Source: an uncultured Dorea sp. (GTDB lineage Bacteria; Bacillota; Clostridia; Lachnospirales; Lachnospiraceae). Taken from it: 39,727 nt of DNA. The notes beneath the pieces were generated by a model. That model was not told where the DNA came from. It searched no databases and saw nothing but the letters and a program-made list of their open reading frames with translations. The stretch lies in NCBI GenBank assembly GCA_947063855.1, contig CAMSTW010000029.1:1-39727 (forward strand), given 5' to 3'. This document shows, piece after piece, positions 16,028 through 25,394 of the stretch (its first letter is position 1; every line of letters begins with the position of its first letter). A program made the position numbers and the translations under genes.

Positions 16028-16987
16028 TCACAGCATGGGATAAAACATCTTCAGGACACGGTACTCCTTCTTCTCTTTCTGCCATCTATAGATTGCAATA
16101 AACTGACCTGTCTCATCGTAAACTCTCACGGAATCCGGCGCGCCCGCCGCAGACTGCGAAAATGCGTTCCCAGATAGCCTGCCGGCTGCTTCCTCCCCGC
16201 TCTCCCGGAAAGAGAGCGCACCTTCAGGCAGAGGATTCCCGTTTTTTACCAGGGCGTCCCACCGCCCACCTGCCACTGCCGCCGGATAATCGCCGAACAT
16301 CTCGTCTACAGGAATCACGGCTTCTGTAAGACTCCCTTCCTGCCGCATACGTTCAATCTCTCCAAGCGTCAGACTCTCCTCTATGTGAAACCTTCCCGAC
16401 TGCGTGCGGAGCAGTTCCTCCATACATCCCCCCACGCCAAGTCTCTCACCGATATCATGACATAAGGTACGGATATAGGTCCCTTTCGAGCAATGTACCC
16501 TCATACGGACTCTGGGAAGCGCAGTCTCAAGGATTCCGATCTTGTAGATCCTCACGGTCCTGGCTTTGCGCCCGACCTCTTTTCCTTCCCTTGCAAGCTC
16601 ATATAACTTCTTGCCGCCAACCTTAAGGGCCGAATACATCGGCGGAATCTGGGCATATTCTCCGGTAAAGCTTTCGATTGCTTCCCTTACCTGCGCCTCT
16701 GAAAGCCCTCCGGCGTCTCCAGTCTTCAATACCTTTCCGCTGATATCCTGCGTGTCCGTCGTGCGCCCCAGAAGCAGAACCGTCTCGTATGTCTTATCCC
16801 TGTCGGTAAGCATATCGCACAGTTTTGTGGCCCGCCCAAGGCACACCGGCAGCACTCCTTTTGCATCCGGGTCCAGAGTTCCCGTATGGCCAATCTTCTT
16901 CTGTCCGGTAATCCCTCTTAGCTTCGCCACAACATCGTGGGAAGTGAAACCTTTCTCCTTATAGACATTCAAAACACCATGTATCAT
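16028..16987 (-). CDS. truB: tRNA pseudouridine(55) synthase
   Basis: A 319-residue TruB that converts U55 of the T-loop in tRNA to pseudouridine. The catalytic-aspartate motif is visible as H-T-G-T-L-D-P-D-A-K-G-V-L-P (aspartate at about residue 39), with the G-x-R-K-x-F/Y region K-V-G-G-K-K-L-Y-E-L-A-R-E-G near 125 and K-G-T-Y-I-R-T-L-C-H-D-I-G near 165-177. A GTG three codons upstream overlaps the nrnA stop; the ATG at 16987 is preferred because GGAAGAG lies 8 nt before it. The C-terminal part contains a variable Gly/Ser-rich insertion (~residues 260-290). Confidence 0.96.
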   Translation of the reverse strand: MIHGVLNVYKEKGFTSHDVVAKLRGITGQKKIGHTGTLDPDAKGVLPVCLGRATKLCDMLTDRDKTYETVLLLGRTTDTQDISGKVLKTGDAGGLSEAQVREAIESFTGEYAQIPPMYSALKVGGKKLYELAREGKEVGRKARTVRIYKIGILETALPRVRMRVHCSKGTYIRTLCHDIGERLGVGGCMEELLRTQSGRFHIEESLTLGEIERMRQEGSLTEAVIPVDEMFGDYPAAVAGGRWDALVKNGNPLPEGALSFRESGEEAAGRLSGNAFSQSAAGAPDSVRVYDETGQFIAIYRWQKEKKEYRVLKMFYPML

Positions 16988-16992
16988 ATGTG

Positions 16993-17943
16993 TCACTCTT
17001 CCTTTAACTGCGCCTCGATCTGTCCGGAAAGGTTATTGATCACATCATAGCAGGTTCCGGCCATGGTAAGCCCTGCCGCCCGCTTATGTCCGCCGCCGCC
17101 AAAATACCCCGCAACCTTGCAGACATCCACCTGATCCTTGGAGCGCAGGCTGACCTTATAGACATTCTTCTCCAGCTCATACATGAAGATCGCAACCTCC
17201 ACTCCCCTTGTCAGTCTCAGCTGGCTTACAATCCCCTCCAGATCCTTGGGGACAACCCCGTAGAAATCCATGGTCTTCTTCGTGATATAAGTGGCAATGC
17301 ACTTCTTATCCATAAACAGGATGCTCTCAAGCAGCGCCCTTCCAAGGATCTGGTTCTGCGCATAGGTCTTCTCATAGAAGGTGTCCTGGATGATCCCGGG
17401 GCCGTCTACCCCCTTCTCCAGAAGCTTTGCCGCCACCCGGAAGGTAGACGGCCCGGCACAGGAATACTGGAACACGCCGGTATCGTGGATAATCCCGAGA
17501 TACAGAGCTTCCGCCGTCCGAAGCGAGATCTTCTCCTCGTCAAGCAGACAGTATACCAGTTCTGATGTAGAACTGGCGTCCGGGATAACATAACCATCCT
17601 GCGCAAACCCTTTGTTGCTGATATGATGGTCGACGCAATAGGTTCTCTTCGCACGGTCAAAAAGCGGCGCAGAGAATCCAAGGCGTCCCTTATCCCCGCA
17701 ATCCAGGCTGATGAACAGGTCATAGACCGCATCTGCCGGAATCTCATGACGGATTACTTCCGCAGCCTCAAGAAAATGGAATGAATCCGGAATCTCTTCA
17801 AGATATACGTCTGCCTTCTTATCCTTGTAGTTATCTTTGATATACTGATACAATCCTATGCAGGATCCCACACAGTCTCCATCCGGGCGTATATGACCGC
17901 CGATTGCAATCGTCACAGCTTCTTTCAGAATCTTATTCAGCAT
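16993..17943 (-). CDS. nrnA: DHH/DHHA1 phosphoesterase, NrnA-type (oligoribonuclease/pAp phosphatase)
   Basis: A 316-residue DHH-family phosphoesterase. NrnA enzymes clear short oligoribonucleotides and dephosphorylate pAp. Metal-binding motifs are seen as H-I-R-P-D-G-D at residues 17-23, D-C-G-D at ~81-84, and D-H-H at 105-107, with the C-terminal DHHA1 substrate motif G-G-G-G-H-K-R-A-A-G. The ATG at 17943 is preferred because GGAAGG lies 8 nt upstream; alternative starts lie 3 codons further. The gene begins inside the last codons of rbfA and ends next to truB, the standard rbfA-nrnA-truB order. Confidence 0.93.
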   Translation of the reverse strand: MLNKILKEAVTIAIGGHIRPDGDCVGSCIGLYQYIKDNYKDKKADVYLEEIPDSFHFLEAAEVIRHEIPADAVYDLFISLDCGDKGRLGFSAPLFDRAKRTYCVDHHISNKGFAQDGYVIPDASSTSELVYCLLDEEKISLRTAEALYLGIIHDTGVFQYSCAGPSTFRVAAKLLEKGVDGPGIIQDTFYEKTYAQNQILGRALLESILFMDKKCIATYITKKTMDFYGVVPKDLEGIVSQLRLTRGVEVAIFMYELEKNVYKVSLRSKDQVDVCKVAGYFGGGGHKRAAGLTMAGTCYDVINNLSGQIEAQLKEE

Positions 17944-18313
17944 CTGCATCACCTTCCGATATGATATTCTTAGTTACCTCGTCTATCTTCTTAGACATAT
18001 TGACCCCATACTCGATGGACTGGTCGAGTACAAACTGGATCTGCGGCGTATTGCGCATATTCAGCGTATGTGCAAGCTCCCGCCGGATATACCCCTCCGC
18101 GCTCTTAAGTCCCTGTATGGTCTCCTTCTGCACCGTATCGTCCCCAAGCACACTGATATACGCCTTACAGGTCTTAAGATCCGGCGCCACCTGCGCCGCC
18201 ACCACGGAGGTCCACGGCGCGACACGGGGATCCTTCATATTCCTTACAATATTACTGAGCTCCCGCTGTACCTCGGTATTGACTCTGGTATTCTTGATAC
18301 TTCTCTTTCTCAT
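17933..18313 (-). CDS. rbfA: 30S ribosome-binding factor A
   Basis: A 126-residue RbfA, a KH-fold factor for late 30S maturation and cold adaptation. It shows the conserved N-terminus I-N-T-R-V-N-T-E-V-Q-R-E-L-S-N-I-V equivalent and the D-P-R-V-A-P-W-T-S-V block, then K-T-C-K-A-Y-I-S-V-L-G and the L-N-M-R-N-T-P-Q-I-Q-F motif. GAGGTG lies 9 nt upstream of the ATG. Its 3' end overlaps the start of nrnA. Confidence 0.96.
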   Translation of the reverse strand: MRKRSIKNTRVNTEVQRELSNIVRNMKDPRVAPWTSVVAAQVAPDLKTCKAYISVLGDDTVQKETIQGLKSAEGYIRRELAHTLNMRNTPQIQFVLDQSIEYGVNMSKKIDEVTKNIISEGDADAE

Positions 18314-18399
18314 GATATATTACACCTCATCCGGCAGCCCCTCTGTATGACAGGCTGCCCTCTTCCACTGTCTTCACCAAAACGGGATCCTTTTCTTCT

Positions 18400-21300
18400 C
18401 TACCTTGGTATCTCTACCATCTTGAATGCCTCAACCAGATCGCCTTCTTTGATATCATTAAAGTTGGCAAATACGAATCCGCACTCATATCCCGCTCTTA
18501 CTTCCTTCACATCATCCTTGAATCGTCTCAGCGATGCAAGCGGTCCTTCGAAGATCACCACGCCGTCGCGCGTCAGGCGCACGGAACAGTCTCTCTCGAA
18601 GATTCCGTCCTGTACGTAGGATCCTGCGATCGTTCCCACGCCGGAAGCCTTGAAGGTCTGCCGTACTTCTGCATGGCCCAGTACCTTCTCTTCGAATATC
18701 GGATCCAGCATACCCTTCATGGCTGCTTCCACGTCTTCAATTGCATTGTAGATGACGCGGTACAGACGGATATCCACGCCCTCGCGGTCCGCCGTCTCCT
18801 TCGCCGTCGCATCCGGCCGCACATTGAATCCGATGATGATCGCGTTCGACGCCGAAGCAAGGCTTACGTCAGATTCATTAATGGCGCCTACGCCGCCGTG
18901 TATGATCTTGACTACAACCTCTTCATTGGTCAGCTTCAGGAGACTCTGCTTCATCGCCTCAACCGACCCCTGTACATCCGCCTTTACGACGATTCCAAGT
19001 TCCTTTAAGTTACCTTCCTGAATCTGGGTGAACAGATCATCCAGAGACAGCTTTGACTTCGTATCCTCAAGCAGCTTCACCTTGCTCTGTGAGATAAATG
19101 TCTCCGCAAAGTTTCTTGCTTCCTTATCATTGGCACAGCCTACGAACACCTCTCCCGCATTCGGAACATCGTTCAGGCCAAGGATCTCAACCGGCATGGA
19201 AGGACCTGCCTCCTTTACACGTCTTCCCTTATCATCCATCATGGCCCTGACCTTACCGTGCGCGGAGCCTGCCGCTACAGAATCGCCCACACGCAGCGTT
19301 CCCTTCTGGACAAGAACGGTCGCAACGGAGCCTCTGCCCTTATCTAACTGCGCCTCAAGCACCAGACCTCTTGCGCGGCGGTTCTCGTTCGCCTTAAGCT
19401 CCATGACCTCGGCCGTCAGGACGATCATCTCCATCAGATCCTCAAGCCCCTCCCCGGTCTTGGCAGATACCGGCACGAAGACGGTGCTTCCGCCCCAGTC
19501 CTCCGGAATCAGTTCATATTCCGTAAGCTCCTGCTTCACGCGCTCGATATTCGCGCTCGGCTTATCTATCTTATTCACGGCCACAACAATCTCTACCCCT
19601 GCGGCCTTCGCATGGTTGATTGCTTCCACCGTCTGCGGCATCACGCCGTCGTCTGCGGCAACGACCAGGATCGCGATATCCGTAGAGCTTGCTCCGCGCA
19701 TACGCATGGCCGTGAACGCCTCATGTCCCGGTGTGTCAAGGAACGTAATCTTCTCTCCGTTCACATCCACTACATAGGCCCCAATGTGCTGTGTAATACC
19801 GCCTGCTTCTTTGTCTATTACATTCGTATGACGAATCGCATCCAGAAGTGATGTCTTACCATGGTCGACATGCCCCATGACACAGACTACCGGCGGACGC
19901 TTCTTCATCTTGCTTTCGTCCTCTTCCTCCTCCTTGAGAAGCTCTTCAATCACATCTACGACTTCTTCCTTCTCACAGAGCACGTCATATTCAAGAGCGA
20001 TGCCTTCCGCAGTCTCGTAATCGACCTCCTGATTCACCGTAACGATCTTGCCCTGCATAAACAGCTTCTTAACGATGACAGACGGAACGATCTTCATCTT
20101 ATCCGCCAGCTCCTTGATCGTCAGAACCTCCGGAATGATAATAGACTTGATCTGTTCCTCCACCTTCTGCTGTCTCTGCTGCGGCTTCTGGAACTGCTGT
20201 TTCGGCTCATTCTTCTTCCTGCCCTTCGCGCTCCTGCCTTCTTCATCCTCGCGGCGGTAATCCTTCTTCTTATGGTCATCCTTCCCCTTGTTCTTGCTGC
20301 GCTGCGGCTTCTGCGTCTCCACTGCCGGCGCCGGGATGCCGGAACTGCCGCTTCTTCTGTCGCTGTTGCGGCGGTCAGCTCTCTCTCCTGGTTTGCGTCC
20401 CTGTCCGCGGTCGCGGTTATCACGGTCTCCCTGGAAACGGTCGCGGCCTCTGTCCCGGCTGTCTCGATCCCCCTGGAAACGGTCTCTGTTATCTCGGTCT
20501 CCCTGGAAGCGGTCGCGGCCTCTGTCTCTGTCTCTGTTGTCTCGGTCTCCCTGGAAGCGGTCGCGGTTGTCTCGGTCTCCCTGCGGTCTGTCTGATCGTC
20601 CGCCCTGGAAACGGTCGCGGCTGTCTCTGTCTCCCTGGAACCGGTCGCGGCCTCTGTCTCTGTCTCTGTTGTCTCGGTCTCCCTGCGGTCTGTCTCCTCT
20701 CGCCGGGCGCTGTCCGTTCCCGTCACGGAATCTCTCGCCGCCTCTGTCGGAACGCTCTGAACGGTTTCTGAACCTTGACGGGCCTCTGTCATCCCTGTCA
20801 TAGCCCCTGTCTCCCTGACGAGGCGCTCTGTCTCCCTGACGGGAAACTCTGTCCCCCTGACGAGGCGCTCTGTCTCCTTGGCGGTCCTGACGGGAAACTC
20901 TGTCTCCCGGGCGGTCCTGACGCTGTCCGCTCTGCGGCCTGTCTCCCTGACGGTCCGTACGCTGTACATTCTCCTTCTCGGCTGACGCCGTCTCCGGACG
21001 GTTCGCTGCTTCTAAAGCCTTCGCCGGTTCCGTCTCCGGACGCTTCACTGCCTCTGCCGGCTTCGCTGCCGGTGCGGGAGCCGCTGTATGCTTCGGCTCC
21101 TGTGCAGTCTTCACCGTATCTGCCGGCGCTGCCGGACGCTTTACTGCCTCTGCCGCCCTTGCCGCATCTGCTTCCGGGCGCTTCAGGGCATCCGCCGTTC
21201 TCGCTGCCGGCGCGGGCGCTGCCGGACGCTTCACCGGTTCTGCCGGCTTCGCTCCCTGTACCGGAGCCGCCGGACGTACCAAAGACGCCTTGGACGGACG

Positions 21301-21645
21301 GCCGTTATTCACCTGCATCGGTCTTCCCTGCATCTGCGCAGGACGGCCGCTTCCCTGCTGTCCTGCACTGCGGCTGCCGGACCTTCTGCCCTGCTTTGCA
21401 CCGTTCTGTGTATTCTGCGGACGGAACACCTGCACAATACTCTTCTTCTTCGGCGCTTCCTGTGCCGGCGCCGCACTCCCGGTCCCGCCCTTGGAGAATG
21501 ACTTTCTCACCATATCGGCATCCGCATCCTCCAGAGAATTCATATGATTCTTCACTTCTATATTCTTCCTGTTCAGGAATTCAACCACTTCCTTGCTTGG
21601 GACATTCAATTCCTTCGCTAATTCATATACTTTAATCTTTGACAT
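18400..21645 (-). CDS. infB: translation initiation factor IF-2
   Basis: A 1081-residue IF-2, the GTPase that brings initiator tRNA to the 30S subunit and promotes subunit joining. An IF2-N domain occupies residues 1-50 and a second ~500-555; the G domain has G1 GHVDHGKT at 591-598, G3 DTPG at 637-640 and G4 NKID at 691-694, followed by the usual domains II, III and IV. The protein is longer than typical because residues ~55-480 form a disordered linker, first Ala/Pro/Lys-rich and then made of Arg/Asp/Gly repeats. GAGGAGG precedes the ATG at 21645. It lies between ylxQ and rbfA as expected. Confidence 0.98.
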   Translation of the reverse strand: MSKIKVYELAKELNVPSKEVVEFLNRKNIEVKNHMNSLEDADADMVRKSFSKGGTGSAAPAQEAPKKKSIVQVFRPQNTQNGAKQGRRSGSRSAGQQGSGRPAQMQGRPMQVNNGRPSKASLVRPAAPVQGAKPAEPVKRPAAPAPAARTADALKRPEADAARAAEAVKRPAAPADTVKTAQEPKHTAAPAPAAKPAEAVKRPETEPAKALEAANRPETASAEKENVQRTDRQGDRPQSGQRQDRPGDRVSRQDRQGDRAPRQGDRVSRQGDRAPRQGDRGYDRDDRGPSRFRNRSERSDRGGERFRDGNGQRPARGDRPQGDRDNRDRDRGRDRFQGDRDSRDRFQGGRSDRPQGDRDNRDRFQGDRDNRDRDRGRDRFQGDRDNRDRFQGDRDSRDRGRDRFQGDRDNRDRGQGRKPGERADRRNSDRRSGSSGIPAPAVETQKPQRSKNKGKDDHKKKDYRREDEEGRSAKGRKKNEPKQQFQKPQQRQQKVEEQIKSIIIPEVLTIKELADKMKIVPSVIVKKLFMQGKIVTVNQEVDYETAEGIALEYDVLCEKEEVVDVIEELLKEEEEDESKMKKRPPVVCVMGHVDHGKTSLLDAIRHTNVIDKEAGGITQHIGAYVVDVNGEKITFLDTPGHEAFTAMRMRGASSTDIAILVVAADDGVMPQTVEAINHAKAAGVEIVVAVNKIDKPSANIERVKQELTEYELIPEDWGGSTVFVPVSAKTGEGLEDLMEMIVLTAEVMELKANENRRARGLVLEAQLDKGRGSVATVLVQKGTLRVGDSVAAGSAHGKVRAMMDDKGRRVKEAGPSMPVEILGLNDVPNAGEVFVGCANDKEARNFAETFISQSKVKLLEDTKSKLSLDDLFTQIQEGNLKELGIVVKADVQGSVEAMKQSLLKLTNEEVVVKIIHGGVGAINESDVSLASASNAIIIGFNVRPDATAKETADREGVDIRLYRVIYNAIEDVEAAMKGMLDPIFEEKVLGHAEVRQTFKASGVGTIAGSYVQDGIFERDCSVRLTRDGVVIFEGPLASLRRFKDDVKEVRAGYECGFVFANFNDIKEGDLVEAFKMVEIPR
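20400..20690. repeat. degenerate tandem repeats encoding the [14 protein letters not shown] linker of IF-2
   Basis: Within infB, short repeats coding for the decapeptide-like unit [10 protein letters not shown] recur at least seven times (residues ~320-415). Forward-strand phrases such as cggtctccctggaa and cggtcgcgg repeat with only synonymous variation. Confidence 0.85.
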
Positions 21646-21661
21646 ATTCTAACTACCTCCT

Positions 21662-21985
21662 CTATGCAATTGTATTCTCTTCTGTCTCTATATGCTTTCT
21701 GATTCCTTTTGCAAATCCCTCATCCAATATCGCAAGAGATGCCCGGAATTGCTTTCCCATTGCATGCCCCAAGGTATCTTTATCTCCGTAAAAACAGACA
21801 GGCACGTGATAGTAATCACACATATTCTTAAACTTCTTCTTCGTATTATCAGATGCGTCGCCGGCTACTATGACCAGCTTTGCATTCCCGGACTTTACTT
21901 CCTTCTCTGTACAGAACTCTCCGCTTGCCGTCTCCCCGGCCTTTGTGGCCAGTCCGATGAGCGACAGTGCTTTACTCTGTCTCAA
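21662..21985 (-). CDS. ylxQ: L7Ae/L30e-family RNA-binding protein (YlxQ-like)
   Basis: A 107-residue L7Ae-fold protein in the conserved ylxR-ylxQ-infB position. Proteins of this fold bind kink-turn RNA. The family pattern is visible as L-G-L-A-T-K-A-G equivalent (I-G-L-A-T-K-A-G, residues 10-17), the G-N-A-K-L-V-I-V-A-G-D-A-S strand-turn, and V-P-V-C-F-Y-G-D-K-D-x-L-G-x-A-x-G. The start is TTG at 21985, lying inside the end of ylxR (14-nt overlap), with GAGG just upstream. The specific RNA target is unknown. Confidence 0.9.
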   Translation of the reverse strand: MRQSKALSLIGLATKAGETASGEFCTEKEVKSGNAKLVIVAGDASDNTKKKFKNMCDYYHVPVCFYGDKDTLGHAMGKQFRASLAILDEGFAKGIRKHIETEENTIA

Positions 21986-22250
21986 GCAGCCTCATCTCCT
22001 TTTCTAACGCTTCGTATACTTCCGCCGGAATCGACTGCTTGAAGGAACGCTCCAGTCCCCTGCTTCTGACCGCCTTCGCAAGACACTCCCTGGACGGACA
22101 GATATAGGCTCCGCGGCCGTTCTTCCTGCCTGTGGCATCCAGAAGGAACTCTCCTTCCTTCGTCCGGATTACACGAATCATCTCTTTCTTACTCTTCATC
22201 TCCTGACAACCTACACATTTACGCACAGGTATCTTTTTATTTCCACCCAA
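21972..22250 (-). CDS. ylxR: YlxR family RNA-binding protein (RnpM)
   Basis: A 92-residue YlxR/DUF448 protein. It has the family's R-K-C-V-G-C motif (cysteines at 12 and 15) near the N-terminus and the D-A-T-G-R-K-N-G-R-G-A-Y-I-C signature at residues ~38-51. In Bacillus the homologue binds RNase P RNA and modulates its activity. The start codon is TTG at 22250; the preceding AGGTGAT overlaps the nusA stop codon. It overlaps ylxQ downstream, so these small genes are translationally coupled. Confidence 0.93.
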   Translation of the reverse strand: MGGNKKIPVRKCVGCQEMKSKKEMIRVIRTKEGEFLLDATGRKNGRGAYICPSRECLAKAVRSRGLERSFKQSIPAEVYEALEKEMRLLETE

Positions 22251-22258
22251 ATGATCAC

Positions 22259-23608
22259 CTATTCCTCATCTATTTCCTCAAATACAATCTCATCCTCGTC
22301 TTCGTATCCATCGGGTTCACCCGCATATGCTTCCTCATCGCAGGACGGATAACCGTCTTTTGTCCCCTCCTCATCATGAAGCTCATCAGCGGATCCTTCA
22401 AACTCCTCTCCATAGGAAGCTTCCTGATCCTCTGCTTCATAGGAAGAGAGATCGTAGGCGTCGTCATATTCCTCCTCATACTCTCCCTCATAGCCTTCCT
22501 CATAAGGCTCTTCATATTCGGATTCGAACACGCCCTCGCTCATCTCCAGATAATTCTCCGGAAGATCTCCGGACTCGATGGCCTGTGTCTCGCTCTTGAT
22601 ATCAATCTTATATCCGGTCAGCCTCGCGGCAAGCCTTGCATTCTGCCCTTCCTTACCAATCGCAAGAGACAGCTGGTAGTCCGGCACGATCACCCCTGCC
22701 GTCTTCTCGTCAGGATCCGCCATTACGGAAATGACCTTGGCGGGGCTTAACGCATTCTCGATCAGGATCGCCGGATTATCACTCCAGTTGATGATGTCGA
22801 TCTTCTCTCCGCGAAGCTCGCTTACGATTGTATTCACCCTGGAGCCATTCATGCCGACGCACGCGCCCACCGGATCCACATCCGGGTCGTTGGACCACAC
22901 CGCAATCTTCGTCCTGCTGCCCGCCTCCCTGGCAATACTCTTAATCTCTACAATGCCGTCCTTCACCTCTGTCACCTCTGCCTCAAAGAGCCGCTTCACA
23001 AGCTCCGGATGGGTACGGGAAACCAGGATCTTCGGTCCCTTCGGCGTATTCTTGACCTCCACGATATACAGCTTGATCCGCTCCGTCGGCTTGAATACCT
23101 CTCCCTTCACCTGCTCGTTCTCGGTAAGCATCGCATCGGCCTTCCCCAGGTTGATGCTGACATTCCTTCCCACATAGCGCTGGACAATACCCGTGATGAT
23201 GTCCTTCTCCTTTTCAAAATACTGGTCATACACAACCTTGCGTTCTTCCTCTCGGATCTTCTGGAGAATCAGGTTCTTGGCATTCTGCGTCGCGATACGC
23301 CCAAAGGACTTGGACTCAATCGGGATCCGCACAATATCTCCCAGCTCATACTTGCCGTCCTTCTCTCTCGCTTCCTCAAGGCTGATCTGCTCAAGCTTAT
23401 CTTCCACCTCTTCTACAACCACCTTCTCGGCGAAAAGCTGGTAGTCACAGGTCGTTCTGTCCATGATCACCCTGACATTATCCGCCTTGCCAAAATGGTT
23501 CTTGCAGGCGTTCAGCAGAGAATTCTCAATCGCATCCAGCAATGTCTCCTTGCTGATCTCCTTCTCCTGCTCCAATATATTCAATGCGTCTAACAATTCC
23601 GTATTCAT
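22259..23608 (-). CDS. nusA: transcription termination/antitermination factor NusA
   Basis: A 449-residue NusA that binds RNA polymerase and nascent RNA to control pausing, termination and antitermination. The N-terminal polymerase-binding domain covers ~1-125, S1 ~134-200, and two KH domains follow, with [10 protein letters not shown] near 248-257 and [13 protein letters not shown] near 315-327. The C-terminus from ~350 on is an unusual Glu/Tyr/Asp-rich tail, replacing the acidic repeats of other groups. It is the second gene of the operon, after rimP. Confidence 0.97.
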   Translation of the reverse strand: MNTELLDALNILEQEKEISKETLLDAIENSLLNACKNHFGKADNVRVIMDRTTCDYQLFAEKVVVEEVEDKLEQISLEEAREKDGKYELGDIVRIPIESKSFGRIATQNAKNLILQKIREEERKVVYDQYFEKEKDIITGIVQRYVGRNVSINLGKADAMLTENEQVKGEVFKPTERIKLYIVEVKNTPKGPKILVSRTHPELVKRLFEAEVTEVKDGIVEIKSIAREAGSRTKIAVWSNDPDVDPVGACVGMNGSRVNTIVSELRGEKIDIINWSDNPAILIENALSPAKVISVMADPDEKTAGVIVPDYQLSLAIGKEGQNARLAARLTGYKIDIKSETQAIESGDLPENYLEMSEGVFESEYEEPYEEGYEGEYEEEYDDAYDLSSYEAEDQEASYGEEFEGSADELHDEEGTKDGYPSCDEEAYAGEPDGYEDEDEIVFEEIDEE

Positions 23609-23644
23609 CGTATCTCCTCCTATCTCTGATTCATATATCTTCAG

Positions 23645-24109
23645 TTAAAAATCAAACGCCAGACGGATCAGGGCGATATCGCTCTTCTCAAAGGTTCTAA
23701 GGCTTCCTTCCTCCTCTATCGTCACCGTCTTCTCGTCATAGCTCCTTAATATTCCGGTAAATTCCTTCTGCTTATCTATCATCCGGTAAGTCCTGATCTC
23801 TACCTCTTCTCCCAGGCTCCTCTTATAATCCTTCTCCTTGCGAAGCGGCCTTCCAAGGCCCGGCGAGCTGACCTCCAGTATATACGCGTCCTCAATATAA
23901 TCCTTCTCATCCAGGATATCCGAGAGCCTGCGGCTTACCGTCTCACAATCGTCGATCGTGATGCCTCCCGGCTTATCAATATATGCACGAAGATACCATG
24001 TGCTGCCTTCCTTCACATATTCTACGTCAACGAGTTCAAATCCGTACTCTTCTACAATAGGCATCAGTATCTCTTCCGTCTTCTGTTCGTACATCTCTTT
24101 CTTGGTCAA
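23645..24109 (-). CDS. rimP: ribosome maturation factor RimP
   Basis: A 154-residue RimP, needed for early assembly of the 30S subunit. The conserved E-Y-G-F-E-L-V-D-V-E-Y region is near residues 21-31, followed by W-Y-L-R-A-Y-I-D-K-P-G-G-I-T-I-D-D-C and L-E-V-S-S-P-G-L-G-R-P-L, the family hallmark. The start is taken as TTG at 24109, 9 nt after AAAGGAGG, giving M-T-K-K-E as in related proteins; a later ATG at 24094 is possible. It is the first gene of the translation operon, downstream of a good sigma-A promoter and a perfect leader hairpin. Confidence 0.95.
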   Translation of the reverse strand: MTKKEMYEQKTEEILMPIVEEYGFELVDVEYVKEGSTWYLRAYIDKPGGITIDDCETVSRRLSDILDEKDYIEDAYILEVSSPGLGRPLRKEKDYKRSLGEEVEIRTYRMIDKQKEFTGILRSYDEKTVTIEEEGSLRTFEKSDIALIRLAFDF

Positions 24110-24133
24110 TCTCCAATTCCTCCTTTTCAACAA

Positions 24134-24161
24134 AGAAGAGTGAACTTCCGTTCACTCTTCT
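24134..24161 (-). promoter_or_regulatory. 12-bp hairpin with GGAA tetraloop in the rimP leader
   Basis: Minus strand AGAAGAGTGAAC/GTTCACTCTTCT, a perfect 12-bp stem capped by GGAA (GNRA type). Downstream only TTTGTTG follows before the rimP ribosome binding site, so it is a weak terminator at most. It could act as an attenuator or 5' stabiliser of the long operon mRNA. Confidence 0.7.
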
Positions 24162-24188
24162 GCCGATTTCCTTATGTAACTGTATGTC

Positions 24189-24217
24189 AGTATAGCACCT
24201 AATACCAGTAAAATCAA
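24189..24217 (-). promoter_or_regulatory. sigma-A promoter of the rimP-nusA-infB-ribF operon
   Basis: Minus strand TTGATT, 17-nt spacer ending in TGC, then TATACT (extended -10). It starts 15 nt after the telA stop codon and gives a leader of about 70 nt. Confidence 0.9.
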
Positions 24218-24231
24218 GGGTTTTTTCGAAA

Positions 24232-25368
24232 TTAGCCCTGTATCTGCAAAAGTTTCCCCTTAAGCTCCCTCTCAAGCCTCTGCATCTCCTGCTCGGCTTC
24301 TGCTCTCTTCTGCCTTCCTTCCCGCTGGATCTGCATCACCTCGTCAAGCGTGGCAATCAGCGATTCGTTGGTATGCTTCAAGGTCTCGATCTCGACAATC
24401 CCCCGCTCCGATTCCCTGGCCGTCCCGGTCACTGCCATCTTAAGCTTGTCCGCGTTCTTCCTTAGCAGCTCGTTCGTCATGTCTGTCACTTCCCTCTGGG
24501 CTGCGGCCGCCTGGGCGGAATGCTCCACTCCCAACGCCAGCACCATCTGACTCTTCCAGAGCGGGATTGTATTGACCACCGTAGACTGGATCTTCTCCAC
24601 CATCAGCGTATCATTCCCCTGAATCAGGCGTATCTGAGGGGCTGTCTGCATGGAAATCGTCCTGGTCAGCTCCAGATCGTGTATCTTCTTCTCGAACCGG
24701 CCGCACATGCCATCCAGATCCCTTGCCGCCTGCGCATCCTTTACAAGACCTGTCTTTGACGCCTTCTCAAGAAGCCCGGGCAGTGTATTCTCCCTTACTT
24801 CGCAAAGCTTCTTCTTTCCTGCCAGGATATACATGGACAACTCTTTATAATAAGTAAGATTCAGCTCATACATCTTATCCAGCACCGCCACATCCTTCAT
24901 CAGTCTTACCTGATGGGACTCCAGAACCTTGCAGATCTGATTGATATTCACCTCTGCCTTCGCGTACTTCGCCTTCATCGACTGGATCTTGCCGGAACTC
25001 TTCCGGAAAAGTCCGCCAAGAAACCCTGTCTCCTCTTCTTCATCAAATGATCTTAATTCCTTCACCACGTCCGTGAGAAGGTCGCCGATCTCTCCCAGAT
25101 CCTTCGTCCGCACATTCTCCAGGGCAGACTCCGAGAAATCTGCCATCTTCTTCTGCGTCCCTGCGCCGTATTGAAGAATCGCATTGGAATTCGTCAGATC
25201 GATCTGCGCGGCAAATGCATCCACCGCCCTTCGCTCCTCCTCCGATAAAATGTCCTCCTCAAGGACCGGCGCCTCCGGCTCTTTTAAGATCTCTGGTTTT
25301 ACTTCCTCCTTGAATGGCTCAAGAGTCAGCTTGGGAACCGTCTGAAACTGTTCAAATTCATTCTTCAT
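24232..25368 (-). CDS. TelA/KlaA family toxic anion resistance protein
   Basis: A 378-residue soluble helical protein of the TelA family (toxic anion resistance; linked to tellurite and to cell-envelope stress). The family's central region is visible: D-V-A-V-L-D-K-M-Y-E-L-N near residue 160, followed by the Y-K-E-L-S-M-Y-I-L-A-G-K-K-K-L stretch and, near 270-285, T-I-P-L-W-K-S-Q-M-V-L-A-L-G, a signature of these proteins. The C-terminal 80 residues are coiled-coil. The start at 25368 has AAGAAGG 7 nt upstream; an ATG two codons earlier is too close to it. It follows the XpaC-like gene by 26 nt, the usual xpaC-telA pairing. Confidence 0.93.
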   Translation of the reverse strand: MKNEFEQFQTVPKLTLEPFKEEVKPEILKEPEAPVLEEDILSEEERRAVDAFAAQIDLTNSNAILQYGAGTQKKMADFSESALENVRTKDLGEIGDLLTDVVKELRSFDEEEETGFLGGLFRKSSGKIQSMKAKYAKAEVNINQICKVLESHQVRLMKDVAVLDKMYELNLTYYKELSMYILAGKKKLCEVRENTLPGLLEKASKTGLVKDAQAARDLDGMCGRFEKKIHDLELTRTISMQTAPQIRLIQGNDTLMVEKIQSTVVNTIPLWKSQMVLALGVEHSAQAAAAQREVTDMTNELLRKNADKLKMAVTGTARESERGIVEIETLKHTNESLIATLDEVMQIQREGRQKRAEAEQEMQRLERELKGKLLQIQG

Positions 25369-25394
25369 GGTCATGCCTTCTTTCGTCTAAGTGT

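Noticed and set aside
20121..20969. Long minus-strand open frame of ~280 codons rich in Arg/Glu/Thr inside infB
   Set aside because: It is a shadow of the low-complexity Arg/Asp/Gly coding repeat of infB read in another frame; infB fully explains the sequence.
20775..21635. Plus-strand open frame of ~286 codons rich in Pro/Leu/Ser opposite infB
   Set aside because: Antisense shadow of the Ala/Pro/Lys-rich IF-2 linker, without ribosome binding site.
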